Of a stretch of DNA of 64,000 nucleotides, positions 17,651-26,657 are shown in pieces (within the stretch, counting starts at the first letter, position 1; every line of letters starts with the position of its first letter). The position numbers and the translations under genes were made by a program. The stretch is from positions 1 through 64,000 of the forward strand of contig ONUF01000012.1 in the NCBI GenBank assembly GCA_900321005.1. Direction: 5' to 3'. Below the pieces are notes generated by a model. That model searched no databases. It was not told the origin of the DNA and saw only the letters and a list, made by a program, of their open reading frames with translations. The stretch comes from an uncultured Bacteroidales bacterium. Its GTDB lineage: Bacteria; Bacteroidota; Bacteroidia; Bacteroidales; Paludibacteraceae.

Positions 17651-18583
17651 ATGCGGAGCATAAAGACATATTTGGAAATACTGCGCAAGAAAGGATTGTA
17701 TATGTGCTTGCGTGAGGCGAAGAAAGCTGTGTGGCCGATATGGTGGACACATAACAGCGCGGCGATAGATCAGATACAAGCAGAACGCGCAAGTAAGTAT
17801 TTGTGGCGGCGATATAAGGACTTGATTGTAAAGCCGTTAGACGAGACACAGGAGGCGAAAGAACCGACGCGGGTTGTTTGGGTATGTTGGCTGCAGGGAA
17901 TGGAGAATGCGCCGGAGATCGTAAAGAAGTGCGTAGAATCCGTGAAGCGCAATATGCCGAAGTATGAGGTGCGTGTGTTGACTGCGGAGAATCTGTTTGA
18001 ATATGTAACGTTGCCGGAATATATTGTGCGGAAATACAAGAAAGGCACTATCACCTTTACGCATTTTTCGGATATATTACGCACGGCGTTGTTGGTACAA
18101 CATGGCGGAATATGGCTCGATGCAACAGTATTGCTGACGGAAGAACTGTCGGCGCAAATGACCGATGCTCCGTTATTCTTCTTACAGAAGTCCAAACTGC
18201 AGATTATTCCGCACATGGGCTCCAGTTGGATGCTTGTCGCGAACAAGGGGAATGCGGTACTTAAACGAGTTCTGGATTTATTATCTGCCTATTGGACGAA
18301 AGAGAACAAGTTGCGGGATTATTATTTATTCCATTTATTCTTTTATCTGGTGCTCGAGCGCAACGAAGAAGGAATGAAGGCGTGGCGCGCTATTCCGTAC
18401 GTTCCCAACATAGAAGCCCATACGCTGCAGTACACACTTTTTGATGCCTACGATGAGTGTGTTTGGAAACAGACGATTTCCCGCTCGCCGATTCATAAAC
18501 TGACCTGGAAATTTAACCATAACGAACCCTTGGACAAGAAGGGAACAAACTATGACTATATCCTTCATCATTTGCACTTATAA
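17651..18583 (+). CDS. Capsular polysaccharide synthesis glycosyltransferase (Caps_synth/GT32-like)
   Basis: A 310-residue glycosyltransferase of the capsular-polysaccharide synthesis family, related to GT32. RVVWVCWLQGMENAPEIVKKC opens the nucleotide-binding domain, and FTHFSDILRTALLVQHGGIWLDATVLL contains the DxxR and GGIWLDA blocks that replace a DxD motif. The chosen ATG (17651) follows the LicD stop by one base. An upstream in-frame extension (MCTVKIEHTED) overlaps LicD by 44 bases and is less likely. No signal peptide is seen. The enzyme should add a sugar to the same surface glycan. Its 3' end overlaps the GT2 gene by 32 bases. Confidence 0.85.
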   Translation: MRSIKTYLEILRKKGLYMCLREAKKAVWPIWWTHNSAAIDQIQAERASKYLWRRYKDLIVKPLDETQEAKEPTRVVWVCWLQGMENAPEIVKKCVESVKRNMPKYEVRVLTAENLFEYVTLPEYIVRKYKKGTITFTHFSDILRTALLVQHGGIWLDATVLLTEELSAQMTDAPLFFLQKSKLQIIPHMGSSWMLVANKGNAVLKRVLDLLSAYWTKENKLRDYYLFHLFFYLVLERNEEGMKAWRAIPYVPNIEAHTLQYTLFDAYDECVWKQTISRSPIHKLTWKFNHNEPLDKKGTNYDYILHHLHL

Positions 18584-19457
18584 TCGCGAGAAATATATCT
18601 ACGAGTGTCTTAGCCGTTTGGCCAAGAATACGGTTCAAGAAGGCTGGGAGATTGTGCTCGTGAATAACAACTCTACGGATCACACGGCCGCAGAGTGCGA
18701 GCGGTTTGCGAAGGATTATAACTTGCCTAACTATCGCTATGTGGTCGAGAAGCAGCAAGGACTATCATTTGCGCGTAACAGAGGAATAGTTGAGGCGAAG
18801 GGAGAATGGCTCATTTTCTTGGATGACGATGCGATGGTAGAAACGGACTATATCGCCCATGTACTGAAGCATCTTTCCGACCATCCCGAGGCTGGTGCGT
18901 TCGGAGGACGGGTTGAGCCGTTCTTTGAGAACGGAGAGCCGGATTGGTACAGCAAATGGGCGATGGGGTTTGTGAGCGCGATAGATATGGGACCGGATGT
19001 GAGACTCTTTGGCAGAAATAAATATCCTATTGGCGCGAACATGGGTATCAAACGCGAGGTGCTGGAGCAAGTCGGGACATTTAATACGGAACTTGGACGC
19101 ACCGGCAATAATCTGCTGGGTGGAGAAGAAAAAGATCTATTTAATCGTATTCGCGTAGCTGGGTATCCAATTCTTTATTTTCCGAACATAGGCGTCAAGC
19201 ATTGCATTCCCGGTCGCCGTACAACGAATGAGTTTGTCGCGCGCCTCGGAGAAGGTGTCGGTACTAGCGAGCGCCTTCGCACGCGCAATATGGGTTTGTG
19301 TGCATATGCGAAACGCCTGTTTATGGAGTGTGTCAAGTGGGGAGGAACGCTCGTAATATGGTGTCAATATGCGATACAAGGACATCGTCCGAAAGGCGAC
19401 ATCCTTGTACTTTTCCGCTATCACGTAACCAGAGGTTTATTGTCGTTTAGCCGGTAA
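18552..19457 (+). CDS. GT2-family glycosyltransferase
   Basis: A 301-residue GT-A fold inverting glycosyltransferase. The N-terminus MTISFIICTYNREKY and VNNNSTDHT bind the nucleotide. IFLDDDAM (Asp91-Asp93) is the metal-binding DxD, followed by GAFGGRVEP and GGEEKDLFNR, which are typical acceptor-site blocks. A hydrophobic segment near residues 272-284 could be membrane-associated. It is the last plus-strand gene of the polysaccharide operon and overlaps tail-to-tail with the yfhO-like gene by 21 bases. Donor and acceptor sugars are unknown. Confidence 0.9.
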   Translation: MTISFIICTYNREKYIYECLSRLAKNTVQEGWEIVLVNNNSTDHTAAECERFAKDYNLPNYRYVVEKQQGLSFARNRGIVEAKGEWLIFLDDDAMVETDYIAHVLKHLSDHPEAGAFGGRVEPFFENGEPDWYSKWAMGFVSAIDMGPDVRLFGRNKYPIGANMGIKREVLEQVGTFNTELGRTGNNLLGGEEKDLFNRIRVAGYPILYFPNIGVKHCIPGRRTTNEFVARLGEGVGTSERLRTRNMGLCAYAKRLFMECVKWGGTLVIWCQYAIQGHRPKGDILVLFRYHVTRGLLSFSR

Positions 19458-21878
19458 GGCGCGTTTCCAAAGCGGCCACGTAAGGCCTACTATTCCTATT
19501 ATCAAACCAAGAATGACGAACAGCATGGACCACTTGTCCAGGCGCAATGCACTAGGCACAAACTCCATCCGTAGCGTATGCTCGCCGGCAGGAATTACAG
19601 CCGCACGGAGGACATAGTTCACACGACCAATTTCTATTTCTTTATTATCGACATATAAGTGCCAACCTTCGGGATAATAAATCTCCGAGAAGACGGCTAC
19701 GCGGTCATTGGCATTCTTCGCGAAATAGGTTAGAGCATTGGGCTTGTATTCCGTTAATACAATCTCATCGTTCTCGTTGGGCTGCAGCGCGCAAGTCAGG
19801 ACTTCGCGGAATTGCTCATCCGCCACAGCGGTCTTATGAAGATCCAATGTGTTAAGTGCCGCACTCTCGTCGTCTGGTGTTGGCACGAAGAGTACATCGT
19901 TGACAAACCATGCATTGCCCATCGCATCGGGATTAGGGTAAACGCCTTGACGAGTGACGATATACTTGGTGTTGAGCATGTTGAGTACACTCCAGTTCAT
20001 CTTGGAGATATGCTCGTCAATGAGATCTTGGTAGCGGCGCAGTTTGACAGCCGAATAACCGCCGATGGATTTGAAGCGATAGCTGGTGCGCGAGTCGTTA
20101 AAGGTGTTCGCGTTGAGATTCAAGACTCGATAGTCGAGACTTTCGTCTTGGAGGATTTGTTCTTCCCAAGACTGCATCTTGAAATACGCGTCGCTCTCTT
20201 TCTGCTTTACAAAATTATCATCATTGAAGAAGCGCTTGTTAACCGGCGTCATATCTGCGAGAATGAGCACTGCCAATCCTCCGTAGAGGATGTACGACCA
20301 GGTCGGCTTATCTTCTTTCTGTTTTTTCCATGCATACCAATAGATGAGCGCGCAGCCTAAAAGGACGAAGAGTAACGAACGCCAAGCGTCGGCTTTGAGC
20401 ATTGCTACGCGCTGGTCTAAGACCGCATCATAGACCCACTGCGGCATTTGCGCTTTCCATTGTGCATCGTAACTGCTGGTCATGTCGAAACTGCCGGCAA
20501 AGAGTGCAGCAAAGAGACATATACCGGCCGTGATACCTCCGGCAATGAGTATATTCGGGCGAAGTTTCTTCCATTCTATCTCTCCGGAAACGATGCGTTG
20601 GAGCGCCATGAATCCGAGGAGCGGCATCGTGATTTCTGCGACCACGAGAATGGACTCCACTGCGCGGAACTTATTGTACATCGGGAAGTAGTTGAAGAAC
20701 AGTTCCGTGAGCCACATCATGTTCTTTCCCCACGCGAGGGAGATAGACATGAGTGTTGCGAAGAGAAGTGCCCATTTGTATGGTCCGGGAACAATAAGTA
20801 AACCTAGCACGAAAAGGAAGCATACAATCGCACCTACATACACCGCGCCTGAAGTAAACATCTTCTCTCCACGATAGGTTGGCGCATGTTCGCAGAATTG
20901 CTCTGCATCGCGTTTCGGGACTCCTTGTTTGCGGAGCGCTTTGCATAGTTCGGAGTCTTTGCCGACATTATACCCACTGGCGCCACCTTCCCAGTTCGGG
21001 ATAAGGAGCGTCATCGTCTCACCTTTACCATAACTCCAGTCGGTCGCATATTTGATGTCGAGGCCTTCGGCGGGTGCTGTGTCTGCTTGCTTGGTGAGTT
21101 CACTATGTCCGCCGCGCATGGTTTGCTGGAGATACGATTGGTTCATGTTTAGCCAACTGATACGTGTGCCGGCTACTATACCAAGCGAGAGAGCAATAAC
21201 CGCTATCGCAAGTCCCAGATCTTTCCATCGTTTCTTCATGCAATGCGTAATAATCTCGGTGATCACCATTACGCCAATGAGCATAAACACGTAATAGGTC
21301 ATCTGCGGGTGAAGAGCCAAGCAGCACATACCATATATGGTGATTAATGGCGCTCCTAACCAATAGTTCTTGCGGAAAATGGCATATACACCACCTATGA
21401 CAGGTGCTAAGAAGCCAATAGCGACCGCCTTTGTCACATGCCCGGCAGGGATGATGAGGAAGAAATAGCTACTCATACCTATTGCCAGGGCCCCCACGAC
21501 ACTCAGCCAGGGATTTACTCCAAAACAAAGAAGCATTAAGAAGAAACCTAAGAAGTAGGCCACAATGATACCCATCGTCTCGGGAAGACCCAGATGCAAG
21601 ATATTCCGCAGAGTGTGGTTCGTCATTTCGCCGGAAGGCATGCTACCGGTGATTTGGTAGGTAGGCATACCTCCGAACATTGAATTTGTCCACCAAGTCG
21701 TCTCGCCGGTTTTGGCATGGTATTCAAGGGCTTCATTTGCAGCTCCTTGCCAGTTCATCGTATCGCCGGCATAAAGTACTTTGCCTTCTAATATCGGGCT
21801 GCAGTAGAGTACGGCAAAGCCGATAAAAATCACCAATGCCACCAAGTATGGTGCAAACTTTTTCCAATCTATTTTCAT
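19437..21878 (-). CDS. YfhO-family polytopic membrane protein
   Basis: An 813-residue membrane protein of the YfhO family, which resembles GT-C glycosyltransferases that use lipid-linked sugar donors in the membrane. It has an N-terminal helix (YLVALVIFIGFAVLYC) and about a dozen further helices. The first extracytoplasmic loop has GDTMNWQGAANEALEYH, and the conserved TTWWTNSMFGGMPTY and FLIIPAGHVTKA motifs follow. The C-terminal 300 residues form a soluble domain (about 560-760), after which two hydrophobic stretches close the protein (MLFVILGLIIGIVGLTW). It is the last gene of a tightly overlapping operon. A role in decorating a surface polymer is inferred only from the family. Confidence 0.8.
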   Translation of the reverse strand: MKIDWKKFAPYLVALVIFIGFAVLYCSPILEGKVLYAGDTMNWQGAANEALEYHAKTGETTWWTNSMFGGMPTYQITGSMPSGEMTNHTLRNILHLGLPETMGIIVAYFLGFFLMLLCFGVNPWLSVVGALAIGMSSYFFLIIPAGHVTKAVAIGFLAPVIGGVYAIFRKNYWLGAPLITIYGMCCLALHPQMTYYVFMLIGVMVITEIITHCMKKRWKDLGLAIAVIALSLGIVAGTRISWLNMNQSYLQQTMRGGHSELTKQADTAPAEGLDIKYATDWSYGKGETMTLLIPNWEGGASGYNVGKDSELCKALRKQGVPKRDAEQFCEHAPTYRGEKMFTSGAVYVGAIVCFLFVLGLLIVPGPYKWALLFATLMSISLAWGKNMMWLTELFFNYFPMYNKFRAVESILVVAEITMPLLGFMALQRIVSGEIEWKKLRPNILIAGGITAGICLFAALFAGSFDMTSSYDAQWKAQMPQWVYDAVLDQRVAMLKADAWRSLLFVLLGCALIYWYAWKKQKEDKPTWSYILYGGLAVLILADMTPVNKRFFNDDNFVKQKESDAYFKMQSWEEQILQDESLDYRVLNLNANTFNDSRTSYRFKSIGGYSAVKLRRYQDLIDEHISKMNWSVLNMLNTKYIVTRQGVYPNPDAMGNAWFVNDVLFVPTPDDESAALNTLDLHKTAVADEQFREVLTCALQPNENDEIVLTEYKPNALTYFAKNANDRVAVFSEIYYPEGWHLYVDNKEIEIGRVNYVLRAAVIPAGEHTLRMEFVPSALRLDKWSMLFVILGLIIGIVGLTWPLWKRALPAKRQ

Positions 21879-22207
21879 TGTTTAATCATTTTGCGGATTG
21901 CACATAACTCCTCTTTGACGCGCAGCAGGATCTCTAAAGCCGCTTGGCGTTCGTCGGATTTCTTGTCGTTGCCTTTGAGTTCTTTGCGGATAGCTTCGAT
22001 GCGGGTGATCTTCAGTTCGTCGCGGATATACTTGATACGTTTGATGAGTTCCTGGTCCGCTCGCGTGTAATAACGGTTGCCGTGTCCGTCTTTACGCGGG
22101 TGGAGTTCGTCAAACTGCTTCTCCCAATAGCGCAGCGTAGTAGCAGGAACACCTGTCTCCTGTTCAGTCTCGCGTAGCGAGTAATATACTTTTTCAGTTA
22201 TTTGCAT
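21875..22207 (-). CDS. MerR-family transcriptional regulator
   Basis: A 110-residue MerR-type regulator: a winged helix-turn-helix (YYSLRETEQETGVPATTLRYWEKQF, about residues 8-32) with the DNA-contacting pattern LRYWE, a wing (PRKDGHGNRYYTRAD), and a dimerising coiled coil (about 75-108) with no sensor domain or cysteine ligand set. Short single-input MerR proteins of this type are common beside cell-envelope genes in Bacteroidetes. It overlaps mltD by ten bases and yfhO by four, so it is co-transcribed with them. The ligand and targets are unknown. Confidence 0.88.
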   Translation of the reverse strand: MQITEKVYYSLRETEQETGVPATTLRYWEKQFDELHPRKDGHGNRYYTRADQELIKRIKYIRDELKITRIEAIRKELKGNDKKSDERQAALEILLRVKEELCAIRKMIKQ

Positions 22208-23556
22208 ATTTTCAATTTCTGACCTTCCCGAATGTTGTCACTCTTCAGGCCGTTCCATTGCTTGAGTTGCTTGACCGTGCAGTGGAATCGCTTCGCAATG
22301 CCGCCGAGTGTGTCGCCTCGTTTGATCTTATAATAGGTGACGCCGTTCGCGCGATAGGCTCCGTTGATAGAAGTTACCTTCGCCATGTCTATCTCTGCAC
22401 GGCGGTTATTGATGAGGCTGTCGGCTTTGTAGGCAATGATCGAGTCCTGTTGGTCGATGAACAAACCTACTTTGTCGGACGGCAGGCACAACGCATACGG
22501 AGTGCCTCCCGGGAGGATGTCTCGCGAGTACTGCGGGTTGAGACGACGCAGTTCGTCCATGCTGATATATAGGTTCTCGCTTACCTGTTGCAAGTGCAGG
22601 CGCTGCGTCGTACGAATCGTGTCAGTGATCATGGATTTATCCGCTATCGGTGCCTTGCAAATACCATGCTCCTGACCGTAGTTCATCGCATAGTTGGCGG
22701 CGATGAAGATAGGCACATAGTTGCGGGTCTCTAAAGGCAGATACGGATAGATTGACCAGAAATCGCGTTTGCCGCCGGCGCGACGGATGGCTTTGTTGAC
22801 ATTTCCGCTACCGCAGTTATAGGCCGCAATGACGAGGTTCCAATCTTGATACACGCTGTACATACTGCTTAAGAAACGACATGCTGCATCGGTCGCTTTG
22901 AGTACATCCATGCGCTCGTCCACCAGCGAGTTAATCTCCAGTCCGAACAGTTTACCGGTCGCCGGCATGAACTGCCAAAGACCTGCAGCGCCGGCATGCG
23001 AGCGGGCCATGGGGTTGAGGGCTGACTCGATGATAGGTACGCAACGCAGTTCGTACGGCAGGTTATAGCGCGCGAGGGCTTCCTCAAAAATCGGGAAGTA
23101 GTACTCGCTCATACGCATGAGGCGTGCCACCTGTTTGGGCTTATTCCTGACGTAACGCAAGATAAAGGCTCTCACGCGTTCGTTGTATGGTAACTCAATG
23201 ACACAAGGCAAGGCTTGCAGTCGCGCCTTATAGACGGAGTCAGGTAGGATGACGGTGTCATGCAGCGAGACGCAATCGGTGGTGTCTAACCAGCGAAGGC
23301 TCCACTCCAACGAACGCATTTCGATATCCGATAGGGCACTGTCATTCCATGAGAGGTAGAAAGGAGGGATGGGGGCAATAATAGTGTCTGCCGGCACAAT
23401 GCTGTCCGCCACAACACTGTCGGCTACTTGCATCGGCACTAACTCCAACGACTCGACATCCGTGGAGTCTTTGGCAATGCTGTCGGTTACAACCTCTTGT
23501 GCATGCAATGCAGCAATGCTGCAGAGGGATAGAAGTATTAAAAAAATCTTTTTCAA
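22198..23556 (-). CDS. mltD: Membrane-bound lytic transglycosylase D-like, SLT plus LysM
   Basis: A 452-residue exported murein hydrolase. A signal peptide (about residues 1-19, ending LHAQ) leads to a disordered Asp/Ser-rich region. The SLT domain (about 150-290) carries the catalytic glutamate in CVPIIESALNPMARSHAG, then GLWQFMPATGKLFGL and IAAYNCGSGNV. A LysM peptidoglycan-binding domain closes the protein (YYKIKRGDTLGGIAKRFHC to REGQKLKICK). It cleaves the glycan strand between MurNAc and GlcNAc, forming 1,6-anhydro ends in the periplasm. Four-base overlaps couple it to the DUF5683 gene. No lipobox cysteine is present, so membrane anchoring differs from E. coli MltD. Confidence 0.92.
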   Translation of the reverse strand: MKKIFLILLSLCSIAALHAQEVVTDSIAKDSTDVESLELVPMQVADSVVADSIVPADTIIAPIPPFYLSWNDSALSDIEMRSLEWSLRWLDTTDCVSLHDTVILPDSVYKARLQALPCVIELPYNERVRAFILRYVRNKPKQVARLMRMSEYYFPIFEEALARYNLPYELRCVPIIESALNPMARSHAGAAGLWQFMPATGKLFGLEINSLVDERMDVLKATDAACRFLSSMYSVYQDWNLVIAAYNCGSGNVNKAIRRAGGKRDFWSIYPYLPLETRNYVPIFIAANYAMNYGQEHGICKAPIADKSMITDTIRTTQRLHLQQVSENLYISMDELRRLNPQYSRDILPGGTPYALCLPSDKVGLFIDQQDSIIAYKADSLINNRRAEIDMAKVTSINGAYRANGVTYYKIKRGDTLGGIAKRFHCTVKQLKQWNGLKSDNIREGQKLKICK

Positions 23557-24149
23557 AACTGTATAGCTAATTTTAATTCAGCGCTCTGTTGGTGCTGATA
23601 ATCATAATAAATCTGCGGTTCTATATTGAGGGATAAATCGGGCGATATATCATAATCGAAGAGTTGGGCATCTACATACGCATCGATGAGCGACAGGGCA
23701 TAGACGACCACGATCGCCAGAATGGAGTAGTCGCGGTAGCGCCGAAAGACTTGTTGCCGGTTGTCGAGCGTCTTCACCCAAGTGCTCGCTCCTCCCACGC
23801 GTTGTAAGTCATAACCTTCGGGTATGACGGCGATGTAACTCTTCGAAGGGTCTTCACTTACCGTACCTGCCTGAATGTCGTTATAGAGATCGAGATAGGC
23901 CATCTTGAAATTGGAGTACCTGTTTTGAGTCCAACTGATAGCGTATCCGCAACCCATGAAGGCTCCATACACGATAGGCAGTTTCCAGTAGGATTTGTTG
24001 TATATCTGTCCTGCACCCGGGCAAATGACCCCTAACCAGACTGCCTTGACGGCGTCGGGTTTCTTGTAAAAGGTGCTATCCACCTGTTGCTGCTGGGCAT
24101 TTGCCAAGAGCGGGAGCATCATCAGTACTATGTAGAGCCAGCGTTTCAA
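23553..24149 (-). CDS. DUF5683 family membrane protein
   Basis: A 198-residue protein with a signal peptide (WLYIVLMMLPLLANAQ), a DUF5683-type hydrophobic block (AVWLGVICPGAGQIYNKSYWKLPIVYGAFMG, about residues 36-66) and a C-terminal helix (YSILAIVVVYALSLIDAYVDAQLF). The GAGQIYN(K)SYWK motif is diagnostic of this Bacteroidetes family, whose function is unknown. The family often sits next to parB and a lytic transglycosylase, exactly as here, with four-base overlaps on both sides. It probably works in the envelope with MltD. Confidence 0.8.
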   Translation of the reverse strand: MKRWLYIVLMMLPLLANAQQQQVDSTFYKKPDAVKAVWLGVICPGAGQIYNKSYWKLPIVYGAFMGCGYAISWTQNRYSNFKMAYLDLYNDIQAGTVSEDPSKSYIAVIPEGYDLQRVGGASTWVKTLDNRQQVFRRYRDYSILAIVVVYALSLIDAYVDAQLFDYDISPDLSLNIEPQIYYDYQHQQSAELKLAIQF

Positions 24150-24973
24150 CTGATCTTCGCAATAATATCGGCTAATTCATCGTTATCTGCAAAGCGGATG
24201 ATAATCTTGCCGGCCTGTATCTTCACATTATGGCCGATTTTGGTACTCAGTTCGTTCTGCAACTCATCGTAAGGATTAATGGCCGGTTTGGCGGGTTTCT
24301 TCTCGTTCTTTCCTTCTTGCGCGAGGGCTTCCACTTGACGCACCGAGAGTCCTTCACGCAGGATGCGCTGATAGAGGGCTAACTGACGCTCCGCCGAAGG
24401 AGTGCCGAGGATGGCGCGGGCATGACCCATGTCGAGTTTGCGCTCTTTGATGCCGACTTGTATCTCTGCCGGCAATTTGAGCAGGCGGAGGTAGTTGGCT
24501 ACCGTGGCGCGCTTCTTACCTACGCGCTCGGACATACGCTCTTGTGTGAGGTTATAGTCGTCCATGAGGCGCTGGTAAGCCAAAGCAATCTCTATGGCAT
24601 CCAAGTCTTCACGCTGGATATTCTCGATGAGGGCCCATTCCATGACTTGCTCATCTTTGGCAGTGCGGATATAGGCAGGGATGCGCTCCAAACCTGCCAT
24701 CTTACTGGCGCGGAAACGACGCTCACCGGCGATAATCATATAGGTGTCGTCCCCATTATCGCGCAGCGTGATAGGCGAGATCACGCCATGCTCGCGGATG
24801 GAGTCGGCCAACTCTTGCAGCGCCTCTTCATCGAAAGTGCGGCGCGGCTGGTCGGGGTTCGCGACGATCTTCGCCAGTTCAATCTCCGAGATAGAACTGC
24901 CACCGTTGGTATCTACATGCGAGGTGTCGATGAGTGCATCGAGGCCTCGTCCAAGTCCTGTCATCTTTTTCAT
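24146..24973 (-). CDS. parB: Chromosome partitioning protein ParB
   Basis: A 275-residue ParB/Spo0J, a CTP-dependent DNA clamp that loads at parS sites and directs origin segregation with ParA. After the N-terminal GLGRGLDALI motif comes the CTP-binding domain with NPDQPRRTFDEEALQELADSIREHG and the arginine-rich IAGERRFRASKMAGL (box II). EWALIENIQREDLDAIEIA leads to the helix-turn-helix (LTQERMSERVGKKRATVANYLRLLKLP). The C-terminal dimerisation part is short and lysine-rich. It overlaps parA and the DUF5683 gene by four bases each. I did not find a clear parS palindrome in the window. Confidence 0.95.
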   Translation of the reverse strand: MKKMTGLGRGLDALIDTSHVDTNGGSSISEIELAKIVANPDQPRRTFDEEALQELADSIREHGVISPITLRDNGDDTYMIIAGERRFRASKMAGLERIPAYIRTAKDEQVMEWALIENIQREDLDAIEIALAYQRLMDDYNLTQERMSERVGKKRATVANYLRLLKLPAEIQVGIKERKLDMGHARAILGTPSAERQLALYQRILREGLSVRQVEALAQEGKNEKKPAKPAINPYDELQNELSTKIGHNVKIQAGKIIIRFADNDELADIIAKIS

Positions 24974-25660
24974 AAGGTCTGTCGTTGAATAAGTTCTTTC
25001 GCTAAGGAGGTGTAGTTCTGCGCACCCTTCGAACTGGGGTCATAATCCAGTACGGAGACTCCGTGCGAGGGAGCCTCGCTCAGGCGTACATTGCGGGCGA
25101 TGACAGTGTTAAACACGAGGTCACCGAAATGACGCTTCACCTCTTCATACACCTGGTTGCTGAGGCGCAGGCGGTTGTCGAACATCGTCAGCAGGAAGCC
25201 TTCGATCTTCAGTGCCGGATTGAGTTTGGACTTGATGATCTTGATGGTGTTCAGCAGTTTGGCGATACCCTCGAGGGCGAAGAACTCGCACTGTACGGGG
25301 ATGATGACGCTGTCACTGGCCGTAAGGGCGTTGACGGTGATTAGGCCGAGGGACGGACTGCAGTCGATGAGGATGTAGTCGTATGCCTCGCGGATCTGCT
25401 CAATGACGCGTTTGAGGAGCGTCTCGCGGTGCTCGAGGTTCAACATCTCTATCTCTGCTCCGACCAAGTCGATATGGCTCGGGATGAGCCACAGGTTCTT
25501 GGTATTGGTCTCGACGATAGCAGAGTGCGGGTCTATACCGTTCACCAGACATTAGCAACACGCGCTTGCCTTGGTGAGCCAGGGCGGCTGCCAAGTTAAT
25601 GGAAGTGGTCGTTTTACCGACGCCTCCTTTTTGGTTTGCTAATGAAATGATTTTACTCAT
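24970..25660 (-). pseudogene. parA: parA with an internal frameshifting deletion
   Basis: This is a ParA ATPase in two frames. The first frame (25660 downwards) gives [20 protein letters not shown] and runs correctly to GKRVLL (residue 36). The second frame begins [14 protein letters not shown] and continues normally through the IDCSPSLGLIT Walker B region to the C-terminus at 24970. The two join near 25552-25555. About 27 codons are missing compared with the usual ~255 residues, including the Walker A' DADPQ block, and the number of missing bases is not a multiple of three. A shortened product from the GTG at 25545 would lack the P-loop. Since parA is usually intact in this operon, an assembly error is as likely as a real lesion. 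Confidence 0.85.
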
Positions 25661-26648
25661 ATAGTTGTTGTATTATTGTTTCTGCTTCTATCTGTCGGCA
25701 GGCATAGTTGCCATACCTGCAGTGGTTGGTGCCGTGGCAGGAACAGGGACGACACCGTAGGTCGTTTCGCTGAACGATATCTTCGCTGCGTTGTTTCCAA
25801 CCGGCGAAACCTATCAGCGGGTGGGTGGCGCACCATACACTTATGGCGCGAAGGCCCACAAGACTCGAGAGGTGCTGGTTCGCACTATCCATACAAATCA
25901 TCGCCTCGAGTTGGCGCATCAGTTCCAGTTCTTCCTCTAGTTTCAGTTGTCCGGCGACACTGGTGGTGCGCGGGAAGACGGACGCCCACTGGCGCAACAT
26001 TTCACATTCGACCGCACCGGCTCCGAAGAGGAACACTCGCGTGTCGGGATCTTGGGTCAAACGCTCAATGATCTCTTTGGTGACACGGTAAGGCAGCATG
26101 TTCGAGCGCGATTTGGCGAAAGGCGCGAGTCCTATCCATCGTCCTTCTTTGGGTCCGAAGCGTTCTTCGATCGTCTGCGCGGCAGCGCGGTTGATTTTGA
26201 TGGCTTCGAAGTCCCTGTCGGTCTCGAGTCCGGCGCGGCGGAAGGTCTCTTCATAGCGGTCAAACTCCGTCGGAAGGTTTCTATTGCCGATGCCCCATAC
26301 CGTGATGAAGTGTTTGCGGATGCGACCATACCGGATGCGAGTGACGTGCTTGCCGCTCAGGAGCATGAAGAGGTCGAACACCCGCGTGCGAAGCACATCT
26401 TGCAAGTCAATGACGGCATCGGCTTCATGCCGCAGGTGTCGCCATAAACTCCATACCCCGCGCCAGTTGAGGTGGTTGTCCACTTCCCAAAACACCACGT
26501 TGGGCATGGAAGCGAACATCGCCCCGAGTTTTTTCTTGCTCGCTACAATGAATCGATCATTCGGATAGCGACGGCTGAGGGAAGCAATAACGGGCACTGT
26601 CATCGCTACATTTCCAAGTGTCGCTAATCGAATAATCAAGTACGTCAT
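25653..26648 (-). CDS. GT9-family glycosyltransferase (heptosyltransferase-like)
   Basis: A 331-residue GT-B enzyme of the heptosyltransferase (GT9) family, acting on lipopolysaccharide core or a related lipid-linked glycan at the inner membrane. The N-terminus [18 protein letters not shown] is the family opening. The C-terminal domain has [16 protein letters not shown] for donor binding, [15 protein letters not shown], and [22 protein letters not shown], in which the usual DSG is DSA. The C-terminus [19 protein letters not shown] carries six cysteines and a histidine, matching the metal- or disulfide-like tail seen in many Bacteroidetes GT9 proteins. It overlaps parA by eight bases and heads the operon. 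Confidence 0.88.
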   Translation of the reverse strand: MTYLIIRLATLGNVAMTVPVIASLSRRYPNDRFIVASKKKLGAMFASMPNVVFWEVDNHLNWRGVWSLWRHLRHEADAVIDLQDVLRTRVFDLFMLLSGKHVTRIRYGRIRKHFITVWGIGNRNLPTEFDRYEETFRRAGLETDRDFEAIKINRAAAQTIEERFGPKEGRWIGLAPFAKSRSNMLPYRVTKEIIERLTQDPDTRVFLFGAGAVECEMLRQWASVFPRTTSVAGQLKLEEELELMRQLEAMICMDSANQHLSSLVGLRAISVWCATHPLIGFAGWKQRSEDIVQRNDLRCRPCSCHGTNHCRYGNYACRQIEAETIIQQLYE

Positions 26649-26657
26649 TGTTGCGTG

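Noticed and set aside
24146..25660. parS site near parAB
   Set aside because: I looked for a TGTTnCACGTGnAACA-type palindrome and found only unrelated CACGTG matches elsewhere in the window.
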